NCBI GenBank assembly: GCA_003586115.2
Contig: QVOM02000113.1
Span: 1,461,813-1,525,812 of the forward strand
DNA from: Salvator merianae
Taxonomy: Eukaryota > Chordata > Lepidosauria > Squamata > Teiidae
DNA: 64,000 nucleotides
Reading direction: 5' to 3'
In this document: one piece after another, positions 12,105-23,428 of the stretch
How positions within the stretch are numbered: position 1 is the first letter of the stretch
Layout of the letters: the number at the start of each line of letters is the position of its first letter
Program-made: the position numbers and the translations under genes
Notes under the pieces: model-generated
Seen by the model: the letters and a program-made list of their open reading frames with translations, nothing else
What the model was told of the DNA's origin: nothing
Database searches by the model: none

Positions 12105-12440
12105 AAGTGCCTTTTTGCACTTCAAGCTACTGAACATCAGCCGCTCCCAATCATGGGAGAACACTAATTAGTGCTCCACCACTTGACTGGGAACAGCTAT
12201 CCTGCTTCCAGTCAAGTGCATTCGTATCCACTTCTGGGTGCGAATGCATGGATATGCTCCATGCCATGGCTGCGCTTGCATGATTGTGCAATCATGCCTG
12301 TGCGCACCTTCACGATCCATAGCACTGCTAGTTGTCATGGCAGCAGTCAGATTCTTCCCAGGCACTGTTATGACAAACTTCAGGAGCAGGATACCAGCAT
12401 TCGCACTGTGAATGATATGATAATTATCACACTCTAAGGT
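12105..12440. mobile_element. MITE family D copy (palindrome family)
   Basis: The left end is GCCTTTTTGCACTTCAAGC near 12110. The body (CCAGTCAAGTGCATTCGTAT, GTGCGAATGCATGG) aligns with 41897-42389 and, inverted, with 25992-26448. Near the right side is a perfect palindrome, TGATAATTATCA, at 12418-12429, in the position where other copies carry GGATAATTATCC. The right terminus appears lost. Non-coding. Confidence 0.65.
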
Positions 12441-15400
12441 GGCAAGTACGAAAATGCCCAAAGACAAACTGCATGTAGATTTTCAGGCTTTTCCTAGTTC
12501 CTATTTCTGTCACCTGCACTTTGAGTACAACTTCAGTGTAAGACTTTTTAAAGATCTCTGCTTGTTTCATATTAATTGCTTTATTCATTCATGGACAGCA
12601 TATTTAAAGTCTGTAATGGCTGGTTAATGGCAGACAGGTGGGGCAGGGCACTGAACTAATTCACATGTAGTGCTTCAAGCCTGCAAACCACAGTGGATCA
12701 AAACCAAATTGGAAGAAAGGAGAAACACTTCAAAAATGGCATTCTGCTGCCTACTTTTTATGGGGCATCCCTGTTTAAAGTGATAGTTCTTTAGAAAGCT
12801 TCAGAGGTTAGATAGAAAGACTTTGGTAGCACCATATGCTTAACACAGACATCATGTACTACTTGCTGCCCAAGAGTTGCAAAACAATCTGTCAGATTTA
12901 TGATTCCAGGCATAATGATTAGGTCTAAGTTAAATGCCATCTTTGTAGGGGCTAACACATTGTGCTGCTAATAACATTAATCCATAGAACTCTTGCAGGA
13001 TTAAGTGTTATCATTATCATTGCTGCCTGGATTTGTGAATTATGTGTTTATACACAAAGAAACTAAGGCTATTACCTCCAGTTAAAACAAAATTCTGCAA
13101 TCTTTTCATCAGACAGAACTCCCCCCATTCCAGAGAGCTGACTCACACATCAGTTTTAGAAAGAAAGACGTGGGATGAGAGATAGGAAGCTTTTGAACCT
13201 TAGGGTATATGGTGAATGTGCACATAAAAAGTGATGAGTTTTTTTATTTATTTTTATTAAGTTGCCATAGTTCACCATCCCACTATTTGAAATATACTTG
13301 GTACGGGATGATTCCAGTTTAGAAAGCATTAAAAAAATACTTTACAAAATGTACAGAGCTGTAATAATGGATAATATGAGGTCTAATGCTATGTGCAGAG
13401 CTGGCACAGAAATGACCTAGTATGAGAACATATGGGACTGAACTTTTGTCATATTCATCTTAGGAGAAAAATTCAGGTATCAGTTAACAATGAGTTATAA
13501 CAGTTTGCAGACATTTTTATCTATGCAGAAATAAATGGGAAACATGCCATTTAACATCCAAGTCTCATCCTAAGACTTGTAGGAAACAGTTTTTATGTTC
13601 GGATGATGCATGTTTTCCAAAGAGTCAGAATAGCTCAACACACTTAAATGCAGTGGAGGAAAAAGTGGCATGGCCTAGCTTATATGGCTCCAGATTTGAC
13701 TTTTGCCAATACACAATATGGAATGTGGGATTTTTAAAGAGACCACTGTGTGATTCTTTCAAGCTACCAGCATGCTGACTTTTATACATGTAGTGTTTGT
13801 TACACACTGTTCTCTAAAAAAAAAAATGAATTGTTGCAAAGACACAGGGAACTGCCTCTTGTCAAAGGTCTGCAACTACATGAATTGGGTCAGACATGTT
13901 GTAAGCATAGGAGAAGACCAATGCAGCCTGGGTTACCTATGCCAGACTCACTCCATTTTGAATGGCAAAGTTAAACCTCTGTTTAAATTATAAAGGACAG
14001 AAATTTCCTTCTGTTCCTTCCATCTCCCATCTGCCTGAGAGCAGAGGCAACCTCATCTTCATAGAGTAATCAGACAAGTAATTAATGCTAAAAGACTGTT
14101 TTCCTTTTTAGACAATGGGGTTTCCGAGATCTGGTATAAACTGGTACATTTCTTATCAAAATGTCAAAAGATGTTAAAAGACGTATCAAAATTTGGGCAA
14201 ACTCCATTATCCAGGTGTGAAATCAGGAATACAGCTATGATGTACTTTGGAAAACTTGATTGAATCCAGAGTGAATGTGTCAACATTCAAGTGGATTTCT
14301 TCCAGGAATGCAACTCCATTGTTTTTATCTGTCACAGCAATCAAGAGGGTATTAGCACAGCCCAGAGATGTGACAGCTGCTCAGCACATACACATCTGGA
14401 GCTCTGCACATGATGCACTAAAGTTTGCAAAAAGCATGCACATTGTCACACAATCCACAAGTCAACTTTTTTTTTCCATTTTGTTTCCCCATAGAGTAAC
14501 AGCCCCATTGTTACAATTTGTAATTAAAAAAAGTCCCCATATAGACCCCGGTACAGGCCTCTGACACCCTCCACCTGGCACTCAATTATAACCATTGGAA
14601 ACATCATCTATGCTTCTGGCTGTCATCTACATTGCCCAATCACAATTGGAATTTGAATCTCCTGCTCTGCTCTGAATTTTGCCACTGCTGAGAGAAAAAA
14701 ATGCTTCGCAGAGCAGTTTTACGCCTTAGGACTTTGCAAAACTCTGGAGAACTTTTCCTGCTTTGGCTGAGGTACATTCATGCTGAGCCCTTCAGCTTCC
14801 AACCTCTGCTTCTCTGCATTTGGAATACTTTACAGGACCTGCTTGCTTCCCTGGGCAGATATCTCTACGTCACAATGCACCTGGAGAGTAAGGATGTCTG
14901 TGTAAATTTTGGGTTCCCTTTTAACTTCTAGGATAGAATACTTTTTACCCAATTCTCCACAGTCACTCTTTTTTGTCTCCTATCAAAATTGTTCTTATTC
15001 GATCCTTGCCATTTTTAACACAAATAGCCATAAGATCCTGCTTAGTGAGACTGTCCCTCAGAGAACTCCCCCCCCCAAAAAAAACTAATATTTCCAGTGC
15101 ACTATTCCTAATAGTAGCCCTTGGAATGATCAACACCAAGGGTGCTGAACTGCCCCCAGATGTTTCTAAGCCACAATTCCCATCATTCTGTGCCAGCCCA
15201 ACTTGGAGGGAACCCAATGAACACCTCTGATGTAAGCCATTTAAGAAATCAAGTTGTGCTTTTTCTGGTAAACAATAGAACAAACTAAGCAATCCGGGGG
15301 AAAGAGAGAAGGGGAAAATATTCCTCATATATTTCCTTTCAGTTCCTACTTTTTCTGTTCAACATGTCAGGATCCTAGGCTTGGTCCTAGATATATTCCA

Positions 15401-16009
15401 GCTCACAGGAGTAATAGTATTGAAGCAGCATGAGTGCATGTTTACTCTGGATGCAGGCAGCTCTGAATGTCAGCTTCACAGGAAGGTTACAAAAATAGCA
15501 CCAAATGGGACTGTTTGGGCTAAAGTTCTAGTCTTTTTAGGGTGGCTTTTTAACCATTCCTTCAGGGACACGTGCAATTTCCTGATGGGTGTTGCCACCA
15601 CTGGATTTTGTTTATCACCTTTGCTCTTCAATACCCTAGGTTCAAACCACAGGGTAGAATTATGCGGATATTGGGCAGTCTTGCCATTCTTAGACACAAT
15701 CCTACCCTAATTCTATTGAGGTCCCATCAAGTTTAGTTATCTTAAAACTACTACCAGTACTGTCATTACTTTTGGCCACCAAATCCAAACAGGAGATCAA
15801 GGAAACACAACCAAGAATCCATGTAGAGAGTCTGATGGGTGGGTGATGGCAATTGCCAACTCAAGATAAGTCTCAGGGAGCTGGCCAATTTAGGATAAGA
15901 CTCAGGATTCTCAAAAGAAAGGCTATTGGTCTTGTCAGGGCATCTGAAAATGTACATGCAATTTACTTTTTTCTTTAAAAAAAGGAAAATGGCGAAGACA
16001 TTAAATATC
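12441..16009. other. Mostly unassigned sequence
   Basis: About 3.6 kb without a supported gene. Short frames here (for example 14247-14564 and 15381-15710) show no domain. The stretch about 15140-15230, with CCAGATGTTTCTAAGCCACA and AATTCCCATCATTC, looks like a worn copy of a repeat motif frequent in reptile genomes. That recognition is tentative. Confidence 0.4.
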
Positions 16010-16054
16010 CATAGACTCACAGACTCATAGAGTTGGATGGGACCTCCAGGGTCA
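16010..16054 (-). mobile_element. 3' tail of an older CR1 (left piece)
   Basis: The plus strand reads CATAGAGTTGGATGGGACCT and CCAGGGTCA here, a second copy of the CR1 terminus that also occurs at 16077-16110. It fits as the severed tail of the older CR1 whose body lies at 20428-20985, with the younger CR1 inserted between. GGTCA occurs at both junctions (16050-16054 and 20428-20432). Confidence 0.7.
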
Positions 16055-16138
16055 TAGAATCATAGAATCATAGAATCATAGAGTTGGAAGGGACCTCCAG
16101 GGTCATCGAGTCCAACCCCCTGCTCAATGCAGGATTCA

Positions 16139-17986
16139 CTACACCATCCTAGACAGATATCTGTCCAGCCTTTCCTTGAAGATCTCCAGCGAAGGAGAGT
16201 CCACCACCTCCTGTGGTAACCTGTTCCAGTTACTGATTGCCCTTACGGTCAGAAAATTTTTCCTAATATCTAGCCTGTATCTACTCCCTTGAAGTTTCAT
16301 CCCATTGTTTCTAGTCCTTCCTTCTTGTGCAACTGAGAATAGGGCCAATCCTTCTGCACTGTGACAGCCCTTGAGATACTTGAAAACAGCTGTCATATCT
16401 CCTCTCAGTCTTCTCTTCTGCAGGCTATACATTCCTAGGTCCTTTAACCATTCCTCGTAGGACATGGTTTGCAGACCGCTCACCATTTTGGTCGCCCTTC
16501 TCTGAACTTGTTCCAGTTTGTCAATGTCCCTTTTAAACTGGGGCGCCCAGAACTGGACACAATACTCCAGATGAGGTCTGACCAAGGAAGAGTAAAGTGG
16601 GACAATTACGTCTCGTGATCTAGACTCTATACTCCTCTTGATACAGCCCAGGATGGTGTTTGCCTTTTTTGCAGCTGCGTCACACTGTTGACTCATGTTT
16701 AATCTATGATCTACTAGTACACCCAGATCCTTTTCACATGTGCTGCTGCTCAGCGAGATTCCTCCCATTCTGTATTGGATATTGTCATTTTTCTTACCTA
16801 GATGTAAAACTTTGCATTTCTCCCTGTTAAATGTCATTCTGTTAGTTTCAGCCCATTGTTCAAGCTTGTCCAAATCCTTTTGAATCCTCTCCTTCTCCTC
16901 CCTAGTGTTAGCAACCCCCCCTAGCTTTGTGTCATCTGCAAATTTGATCAGCGTCCCCTCAACACCTTCATCCAGATCGTTTATAAAAATGTTGAACAGC
17001 AATGGGTCCAAGACAGAGCCTTGAGGTACCCCACTCGAGACAGTCTTCCAATCAGATGTGAAGCCATTTATGACCACTCTTTGAGTACGATCACTAAGCC
17101 AGTTATGAATCCACCTAACAGTTGTCCTGTCAATCCCATATTTGATCATTTTTTCAATAAGTATAGTATGAGACACCTTGTCAAGTGCTTTGCTAAAGTC
17201 AAGATATACTATGTCCACAGCCTTTCCTTGATCGATCCATCCAGTAATTTTGTCATAAAAGGAAATGAGATTAGTCTGGCATGACTTGCTTGCTACAAAT
17301 CCATGTTGGCTCTGGTTAATTACTGCATTCCCATCCAAGTGTTCCCATATATGCTGTTTAATGATTTGTTCAAGGATCTTGCCTGGTATTGAAGTCAGGC
17401 TCACAGGCCTGTAGTTGCCTGGGTCAGCCTTCTTTCCTTTTTTAAAGATAGGTACAACATTCACCCTTCTCCAATCTTCTGGGACTTCTCCTGTTTTCCA
17501 TGAGTTCTCAAATATCACAGAGAGTGGTTCAGCAATTATATCAGATAATTCCTTCAGCACCCTAGGATGTAATTCATCTGGACCTGGAGACTTGAATTCA
17601 TTTAAGTTTGCTAAGTGTTCCCTCACCTTCTCCTTGTCCATACAGAGCCTTGATTCTCTTATTCCCTCAACAGCACAGTGAAGGCCAACTGATGTTTCAT
17701 TTCCTTTCTGAGAGAAAACAGATGCAAAATAGGAGTTCAGAAGTTCTGCCTTCTGAATGTCATTTTTGACCAAATCACCCTTCTCATCCTGTAAAGGCCC
17801 TATAGCTTCTTTGATTTTTCTTTTGCTTCTGACATACCCCCAAAACCCTTTTTTATTGTTTTTGGCCTCTCTTGCAATCCTCAATTCATTTTTAGCTTTA
17901 GCCTTTCTGACACTTATCCTGCAGTTCCTGCAGATTGCATTATATTCTTCTTTTGATATGTCTCCCTCCTTCAATTTTTTAAACAT
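16139..17986 (-). pseudogene. CR1 ORF2, reverse transcriptase half
   Basis: A 615-residue frame beginning MFKKLKEGDISKEEYN, normally internal to ORF2. RT blocks are seen in order: SPGPDELHPRVLKEL, VNVVPIFKKGKKADPGNYRP, VYLDFSKALDKVSH (first catalytic Asp block), SGVPQGSVLDPLLFN and LIKFADDTKLGG (YxDD-type active site), then the thumb and the CR1 C-terminus ending LDRYLSRMV. The usual GPLLF is DPLLF here; other motifs look normal. It has no internal stop. It is separated from the endonuclease by the frameshift at about 17980, so as read it would not be made from the normal start. It could supply cDNA synthesis if repaired in an allelic or sister copy; that is inference. Confidence 0.9.
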
Positions 17987-19068
17987 TTCTTTTTAGCAAG
18001 TTATTAAGTTCAGGATTCATCCACCCTGGTCTCTTTAGATGCTTGCCATTCTTTCTTCTTTTAGGAATTGTTAAAGATTGTGCCTCTAGAATCTCCTTTC
18101 TCAAAATTTCCCATCCTTCCTGGACATTTCTGTCCTTTAAGACATCCAGCCAATGGATCCTTCCTACCCTCCTTCTGAGTCCATCAAAATCTGCACCTCT
18201 GAAGTCTAACCTTGAAGTCTGAGTCCTCTCAGATCTTCCTCCTTTCGTTATCCAAAACTCAATGATAGCATGGTCACTGCCACCCAGGGTCCCAGTCACC
18301 CTTACTTCCTCAACCATTTCCTCCCTGTTAGTAAGGATTAGGTCCAAGATAACAGACCCCCTTGTTTTTTCCTCCATCCTTTGGAAAATGAAGTTATCTG
18401 CCAGAGAGGATAAGAATTTATTGGACCCGTGACTTTTGCCAGAGAGAGATTCCCAACAAATGTCCGGATAGTTAAAATCTCCCATAATCACTAGGTCGTG
18501 TTTCCCTGAGAGCTTGGCCATCTGATGTATAAATAGTCCATCCATATCTTCTGTTTGTCCAGGGGGTCTATAATAAACTCCTACAACAGTATCTTTTGTG
18601 TTGCTCTCTCCTTGTATTTTCACCCAAACGGTTTCTACAGGGCTTCCATTATCTGAAAGATGAATCTCTGTGGTGGTATATACTTTCCTTACATACAATG
18701 CAACACCTCCTCCCCTTTTATTAAGCCTGTTTTTTTTAAATAAGTTGTATCCTTCTAGCTCTGTGTTCCAATCATGTGTATCATCCCACCAAGTTTCAGT
18801 TATGCCTATGACATCATATTTATTTTCCTGTGCTAGGATTTCCAGTTCTCCTTGTTTGTTTCCCATGCTTTGTGCATTGGTATAGAAACATTTTAGTTTG
18901 CGACCAATGTCTCTTACAGGCTTGACTCCTTTAGTTTCCTTCCAAACTGTTTGTCTTTGTTCCTTCCTTTCATTTCTGGTAGCAAGATCCTTATCTGTAT
19001 TTATTAGCTGCTTATCTTTCTCTGGACTTTTACTTCCCTTCCCCTTTCGCCCTAGTTTAAAGCTCTCC
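17979..19068 (-). pseudogene. CR1 ORF2, endonuclease half
   Basis: The frame is open from about 19068, overlapping the end of ORF1, to a stop at 17979. The first ATG is at 18866. It encodes the apurinic-like endonuclease of CR1 ORF2. LKCFYTNAQSMGNKQGE opens the domain, ITETWWD carries the metal-binding glutamate, GDFNYPDICWES the Asp-x-Asn motif, and GGSDHAIIEF the terminal Asp-His pair. These key residues all look intact. The frame ends at NNLLKRNV because one base is missing (or two extra) in the A-rich stretch at about 17980. The RT half continues in another frame at 17986. In a functional element both halves form one protein that nicks target DNA for target-primed reverse transcription. 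Confidence 0.88.
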
Positions 19069-19993
19069 TGACGAGCGCAGCCAGTCTCCTGCCAAATATG
19101 TGCTTTCCTGTCTTTGTAAGATGGAGCCCATCTCTTGCAAGGTGTCCATCATATAAGTAGTTTAGTCCATGGTCTAGAAATCCAAATCCTTGCTGGTAGC
19201 ACCATCGACGTAGCCAGTTGTTTACCTGTAGAATCTTGCTCCATCTTCTTGTTCCATGGCCATTCACTGGGAGGATAGAAGAGAAGACAACTTGCGCTCC
19301 CAGTTCCTTCACTTTCCTGCCCAGGTCTTCAAAGTCTCTGCAGATAGCTTCAAAGTTCCTTCCTGCAGTGTCATTTGTTCCTACATGTATTAGTAGGAAC
19401 GGGTAATAGTCTTTAGGACTGAAGAGTCTTGGCAGCCTCTCGGTTAAATCTTTGATTCGTGCACCGGAAAGGCAGCACACTTCTCGTGAGGTCATGTCAG
19501 GTCTGCACACAGCTGCCTCTGTTCCCCGCAATAAGGAATCCCCCACAACCACCATTCTCCTATTCTCCTTCACAGCTTCTCTTCTTTTTTTTGGTTCAAG
19601 AGGTTTCATATTGCACACCAAATCTTCCCGAACTTCCTGATTATTCTTCTCCGTGAGAGCCTGGTACCGGTTTTCAAGCTGTATAGTTGCTGACTCCCTC
19701 CTTATCCTCCTGCTTCTTTTGGTCACATGCTTCCAATCCTCAGCTTCCACAGGTTCTCTGATGTTGTCTTCTCTGTGATCAGTTTGAAGTGCTTCTTCCG
19801 TTGTATCCAGGAAGCTCTCCTTCTCCCTAATGAGCTTCAAAGTAGCCACTCTCTCCTCAAGTTCTTGCACTTTCTCTTCCAGCAAAGACACGCGTTTGCA
19901 TTTGCGGCAGGTGTAATCAGGGTCCCCCTCTGGTAGAAGTATCATCATATTACACTCCTTGCAGCTAACCACAAAGCTTCTCTCCTTCTCCAT
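19052..19993 (-). CDS. CR1 ORF1 protein with SGNH esterase domain
   Basis: This 313-residue protein starts at ATG 19993. The frame stays open to a stop just upstream of 20053, but that upstream codon is TTG. Residues about 10-36 hold a CxxC...CxxC zinc knuckle (CKEC, CRKC). Residues about 40-65 form a heptad-rich helix likely to be a coiled coil. The C-terminal half is an SGNH/GDSL-type hydrolase: GDSLLRG with the nucleophile serine, LIHVGTNDT with the block III Gly-x-Asn motif, and DGLHLTKTG with the catalytic Asp and His. CR1 ORF1 proteins are known to carry such esterase domains; the role in retrotransposition (RNA binding, membrane association) is inferred. No internal stop is present. 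The stop TAG lies inside the overlapping start of the ORF2 frame. Confidence 0.9.
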   Translation of the reverse strand: MEKERSFVVSCKECNMMILLPEGDPDYTCRKCKRVSLLEEKVQELEERVATLKLIREKESFLDTTEEALQTDHREDNIREPVEAEDWKHVTKRSRRIRRESATIQLENRYQALTEKNNQEVREDLVCNMKPLEPKKRREAVKENRRMVVVGDSLLRGTEAAVCRPDMTSREVCCLSGARIKDLTERLPRLFSPKDYYPFLLIHVGTNDTAGRNFEAICRDFEDLGRKVKELGAQVVFSSILPVNGHGTRRWSKILQVNNWLRRWCYQQGFGFLDHGLNYLYDGHLARDGLHLTKTGKHIFGRRLAALVRRALN

Positions 19994-20427
19994 GTTATCT
20001 AAAGCTGGTTGGTGTCCTCTTGTGAGATATGAAACAGTGTGGAGTACTTCCAATGTTGTTTAACTAAAATTTAATCTTCCTTTTTTCGTTCAATTATTTA
20101 AATTGTCACCTTAGGATAATTAAATTTAGCAAACAAAGTGGCTATTTATTTAAATTATTTAGGTGTTTTAAATTATTTTTACTTTTCCTTACAATTTAAG
20201 TTCTTTTAGTTGATAGTTTTTGGAAACAAAAATCTAAATTAGTATTTTATAGTTTGACAGTATATATTTCAGGCGCGCGGGCTGCTGTTTTTATCAGCTG
20301 AAGGGAGTGGCCAAATATGCTAATCCCCTCGTTAGCACTTCTTGCTGAGCAACACTGAATGCCCTTTGTTAGCTCCTGGAGGTCACCGCTAGGTCACCAA
20401 CAACAGTAAGCGTCTCCTCCCTCAGTT

Positions 20428-20985
20428 GGTCATTGAGTCCAACTCCCTGCTCCATGCAGGGTTCACTAAACCATCCCAGACAGATGTCTATCCAGCCTCT
20501 CCTTGAAGACCTCCAGCGAAGGAGAGCTCACCACCTCCAGTGGCAACCTGCTCCATTGACTGATTGCCCTTATTATCAGAAAGTTTCTTCTAATATTTAG
20601 TCTGTATCTACTCCTTTTAAGTTTCATCCCGTTGTTTCTAGTTTTTTCTTCTTGTGTAAGAGTGAATAGGCCAATCCCTCTGCACTGTGAAAGTCTTTCA
20701 GATACCTGAAAACAGCTATCATGACTCCTCTCAGTCTTCTCTTCTGCAGTCTAAACATTCCTAGATCCTTTAACTACTCCTCACAGGACATGGTTTGCAG
20801 ACCACTCACCATTTTGGTAGCACCCCTCGATCCCATATTTGATTAATTTTTCAGTAAGCTCGGTATGAGACACCTTGTGAAATGTTTACTGAAGTCAAGA
20901 TATCTTATGTCTATGGCATTTCCTTGATCGATCCATCCAGTAATTTTGTCATAAAAGGAAATGAGATTAGTCTGGCATGACTACA
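20428..20985 (-). pseudogene. Older CR1 fragment with internal deletion
   Basis: The segment 20428-20820 aligns with 16115-16495 of the young CR1 (3' end of RT), and 20828-20985 aligns with 17131-17286. About 630 bp of RT are missing between them. It is truncated at its 5' side at 20985. Its missing 3' tail is found at 16010-16054, on the other side of the younger insertion. Confidence 0.85.
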
Positions 20986-21524
20986 GTTTTTCCTCCCTTT
21001 TTCATGCTTCACACAAATACTAAAAGTTGCCAGATGTTGCTTTTCTTCTATTTCTCTACTTATTGCAGTCTCTTAGCTTATTCTATTCTCCTCAGTGAAT
21101 TTAGAAACTATCTCTAATGCAATCTGAGTATTATGCAGTCTATTGAAATCCAATGTGCTAACAATATTCACTAGGCCATTTTAATATGCTTCTAAGTATT
21201 CTCATAGACAATGTATTTGCCAAGATCACTGCTTTGCCAAGTTCAAGCCTGTATGTATATTGAAGTTTCAAATATATTACTTTTGCCTTCCTAGGATACA
21301 TGTTGATTTTTCCCTTCATAGGCTACATTCCCACGATGGGGAACTGCAGTGCCTTAAGGACAGAAGTGCTTGCTGCTGTCCCAGAGACAAAGCACAATGT
21401 CTGCACCTCACCTCCTCACTGTATTCTAAGATACCATCTGAAGGTCTTTTTTGGTCACACTATATATGACCTCAGAAGGTGATCCTTAAATTGAATAGAG
21501 GTAACCAAGATGAGGTCATCATGA
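20986..21524. other. No feature recognised
   Basis: AT-rich single-copy-looking sequence between the older CR1 and a MITE. Nothing supported. Confidence 0.5.
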
Positions 21525-21885
21525 GTCTCTTCACGCTTGACACTAGTGAGTGTCAGGAATGCTCACTAGTCAAGTTCTTCCACATTTCACAGATGCCCTG
21601 GTGATCAGGAGCAGACAACAACTGTTCCCAATCACTATCTGTGGTGGAGCACAAAATCTTCTGAGTATGAATGCAGAGTAGCATGGTGCAGCTGTGCCTG
21701 CACCTTCATTGGTGCATGCCATTGCCATGGCAGTGGCTGGAAGTTTCACACTGAAAATACTGGTATCCTGCTGGTGGTCTGTTCTATGGCCTTGCAGTGT
21801 AGTTGGTTGATGTGCTGTGAGGTCTGTTCCACTGCAGAACAGGATAGTTATCCTGTTCTACAATGGAAACTGCAAACTGGCCCCA
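21525..21885. mobile_element. MITE family D copy
   Basis: The left part (GAGTGTCAGGAATGCTCACTAG) aligns with 41920-41945. Near the right end is a perfect palindrome with arms GAACAGGATA and TATCCTGTTC at 21837-21858. It ends near GCAAACTGGCCCC. It directly abuts a CR1 fragment at 21886. Non-coding. Confidence 0.65.
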
Positions 21886-22019
21886 TGTGTCTGGATAAAC
21901 TAAATGCTAACAAATATTCAGGACCAGATGACAGTCATCCAAAAGTTCTTATAGCACTCAAATGTGAAATTAGTAAACATACAGCAGAAATATATAATGT
22001 TTCCCTAGGATCAGACAAT

Positions 22020-22627
22020 GGGCCTTTTCGCACTGAGCTCGGTAGACTGTTCCCAGTAGTTGGCTTCGAACCGGAGAGGTTGGGGAACGTTCGGTGCCAT
22101 TCGCACTCCCGGCCAGAGGAACAGACCCGAAGCCGACCAGCAGCGGGAACAGTGCGAATGACAGCCGCTAGTTCAGTACCCACTTCGTACCCACTTCATA
22201 CCCACTTCGCACCTTCGCACCTACTTCGTACCCAGAGGGCTGGTTACGAAGCCGGCTTCGTAATGGCAGCTCAGTTACCAAGCCGAAAGGGCTATCCCGG
22301 GTATGAAGTATCGTACTGGGTTATGAAGCAGCGGAGTGGGGTACGGAACTTCGCACCCCGGATGCGAACCAGCGGAGCGCGCATGTGTAGCCGCAACAGC
22401 CACACCCGACGCCGAGGCAAACAGTGCGAAAGCACCATGCCCGACCTTCGCTCCATCGTGCAGGTTGGGATGAAGACATCTTTTTTGTTGTCTAGCCTTA
22501 TCCAGCTTCGAGTTCGGATCGGGTACGAAGCGGTCGGGATCGGGTGAGGCACGCGCTGGCGGCAGTGCAAACGCTCCGTTCTAGCGAGCGGACAAGAACG
22601 TTCTACCGCTACAGTGCGAAAAGGCCC
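22020..22627 (+). mobile_element. GC-rich MITE, family B copy 2
   Basis: The perfect 15-bp terminal repeats GGGCCTTTTCGCACT and AGTGCGAAAAGGCCC enclose 608 bp inserted in a CR1. AAT flanks both sides (22017-22019 and 22628-22630), and the CR1 reads through when they are merged. Because the ends are themselves palindromic, CAATG with ends GGCC is an equally valid parse. It is CpG-rich with no transposase. Compared with the copy at 1560 it is inverted and uninterrupted. Confidence 0.88.
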
Positions 22628-23403
22628 AATGTGTCTGAAGACTGGAAAGTAGCAAATGTTACATCAATCTTCAAAAAGGATCCAGGAAATTACAAACCAG
22701 TTAACCTAATATTAGTTTTAGGTAAAGTGATTGGTTCCAAAATTAAATATAAAATTGGTATGCACATAGAGAAGCAAGCATTGCTGAAGAAAAATCAGCA
22801 TGGCTTCTGCAAGTGTTAATTGTGCCTCACTAACTTGTTGGAATTATTCGAGAATGTCAACTATCATGTGGATAAAAGTAACCCAGTTGGCATTGTCTTT
22901 CTGGACTTTCGGAAGGATTTTGGCAAAGTTCAGCATCTAAGGTTCTTGAATAAACTCATCAGTCATGGAATGAGAGGATAGATTCTGTCCTGGATTGGTA
23001 ACTGACTAAAGGACATGAAACAGAGTAGTATTAAATGGACACTTCTCAAAATGGAGGGAAGTGAAAAGTGGAGTATCCCATGGGACCTGTGACTTTTAAT
23101 TTATTCATAAATGACCTAGAAGTAGAGTTAAATAGTCAGATAGCAAAGTTTATTGACAACATCAAATTATTCAAGGTAGCAAAAACTGAAAGAGATTCTG
23201 AAGAGCTCCAGAAGGAACTCTTGGCATTGGGAAGTGAACAGCCAAGTGGCAAATGAGTTTCAATGTTAGTAACTGCATAGTTATATACACTGGATTTTTT
23301 AAAAAAACAAAAAAACCAAAACCCAGTTACACCTATAATTTGATGGAGTCTGAGCTTTCTGCAATGAACCAAGAAAAGGATCTCAAATCATTGCACAGCA
23401 GCA

Positions 23404-23428
23404 GTGTGTGTGTGTGTGGGGGGGGGGG
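23404..23428. repeat. (TG)n plus G-run
   Basis: A short TG dinucleotide tract followed by about ten G, inside the CR1 relic. Confidence 0.9.

Larger units (their letters stand above)
16055..20427 (-). mobile_element. Nearly full-length CR1 LINE
   Basis: A 4.37-kb element transcribed leftward. From its 5' end it has an untranslated leader of about 430 bp (20427 to 19994), ORF1 (19993-19052), ORF2 endonuclease (open from about 19068 to 17979), ORF2 reverse transcriptase (17986-16139) and a short 3' UTR ending in tandem TTCTATGA-type octamers at 16055-16082. CR1 elements are usually about 4.5 kb with this arrangement. The only break I see is one frameshift at about 17980 between the two ORF2 halves. 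It sits inside an older CR1. Confidence 0.92.

Noticed and set aside
19981..20053. CR1 ORF1 start at 20053
   Set aside because: The codon at 20053 is TTG. The first ATG in frame is 19993 and a stop lies just upstream of 20053.
21774..22547. 257-codon plus-strand open frame as a possible gene
   Set aside because: It crosses three unrelated elements (MITE family D, CR1, MITE family B), so it cannot be a conserved protein.
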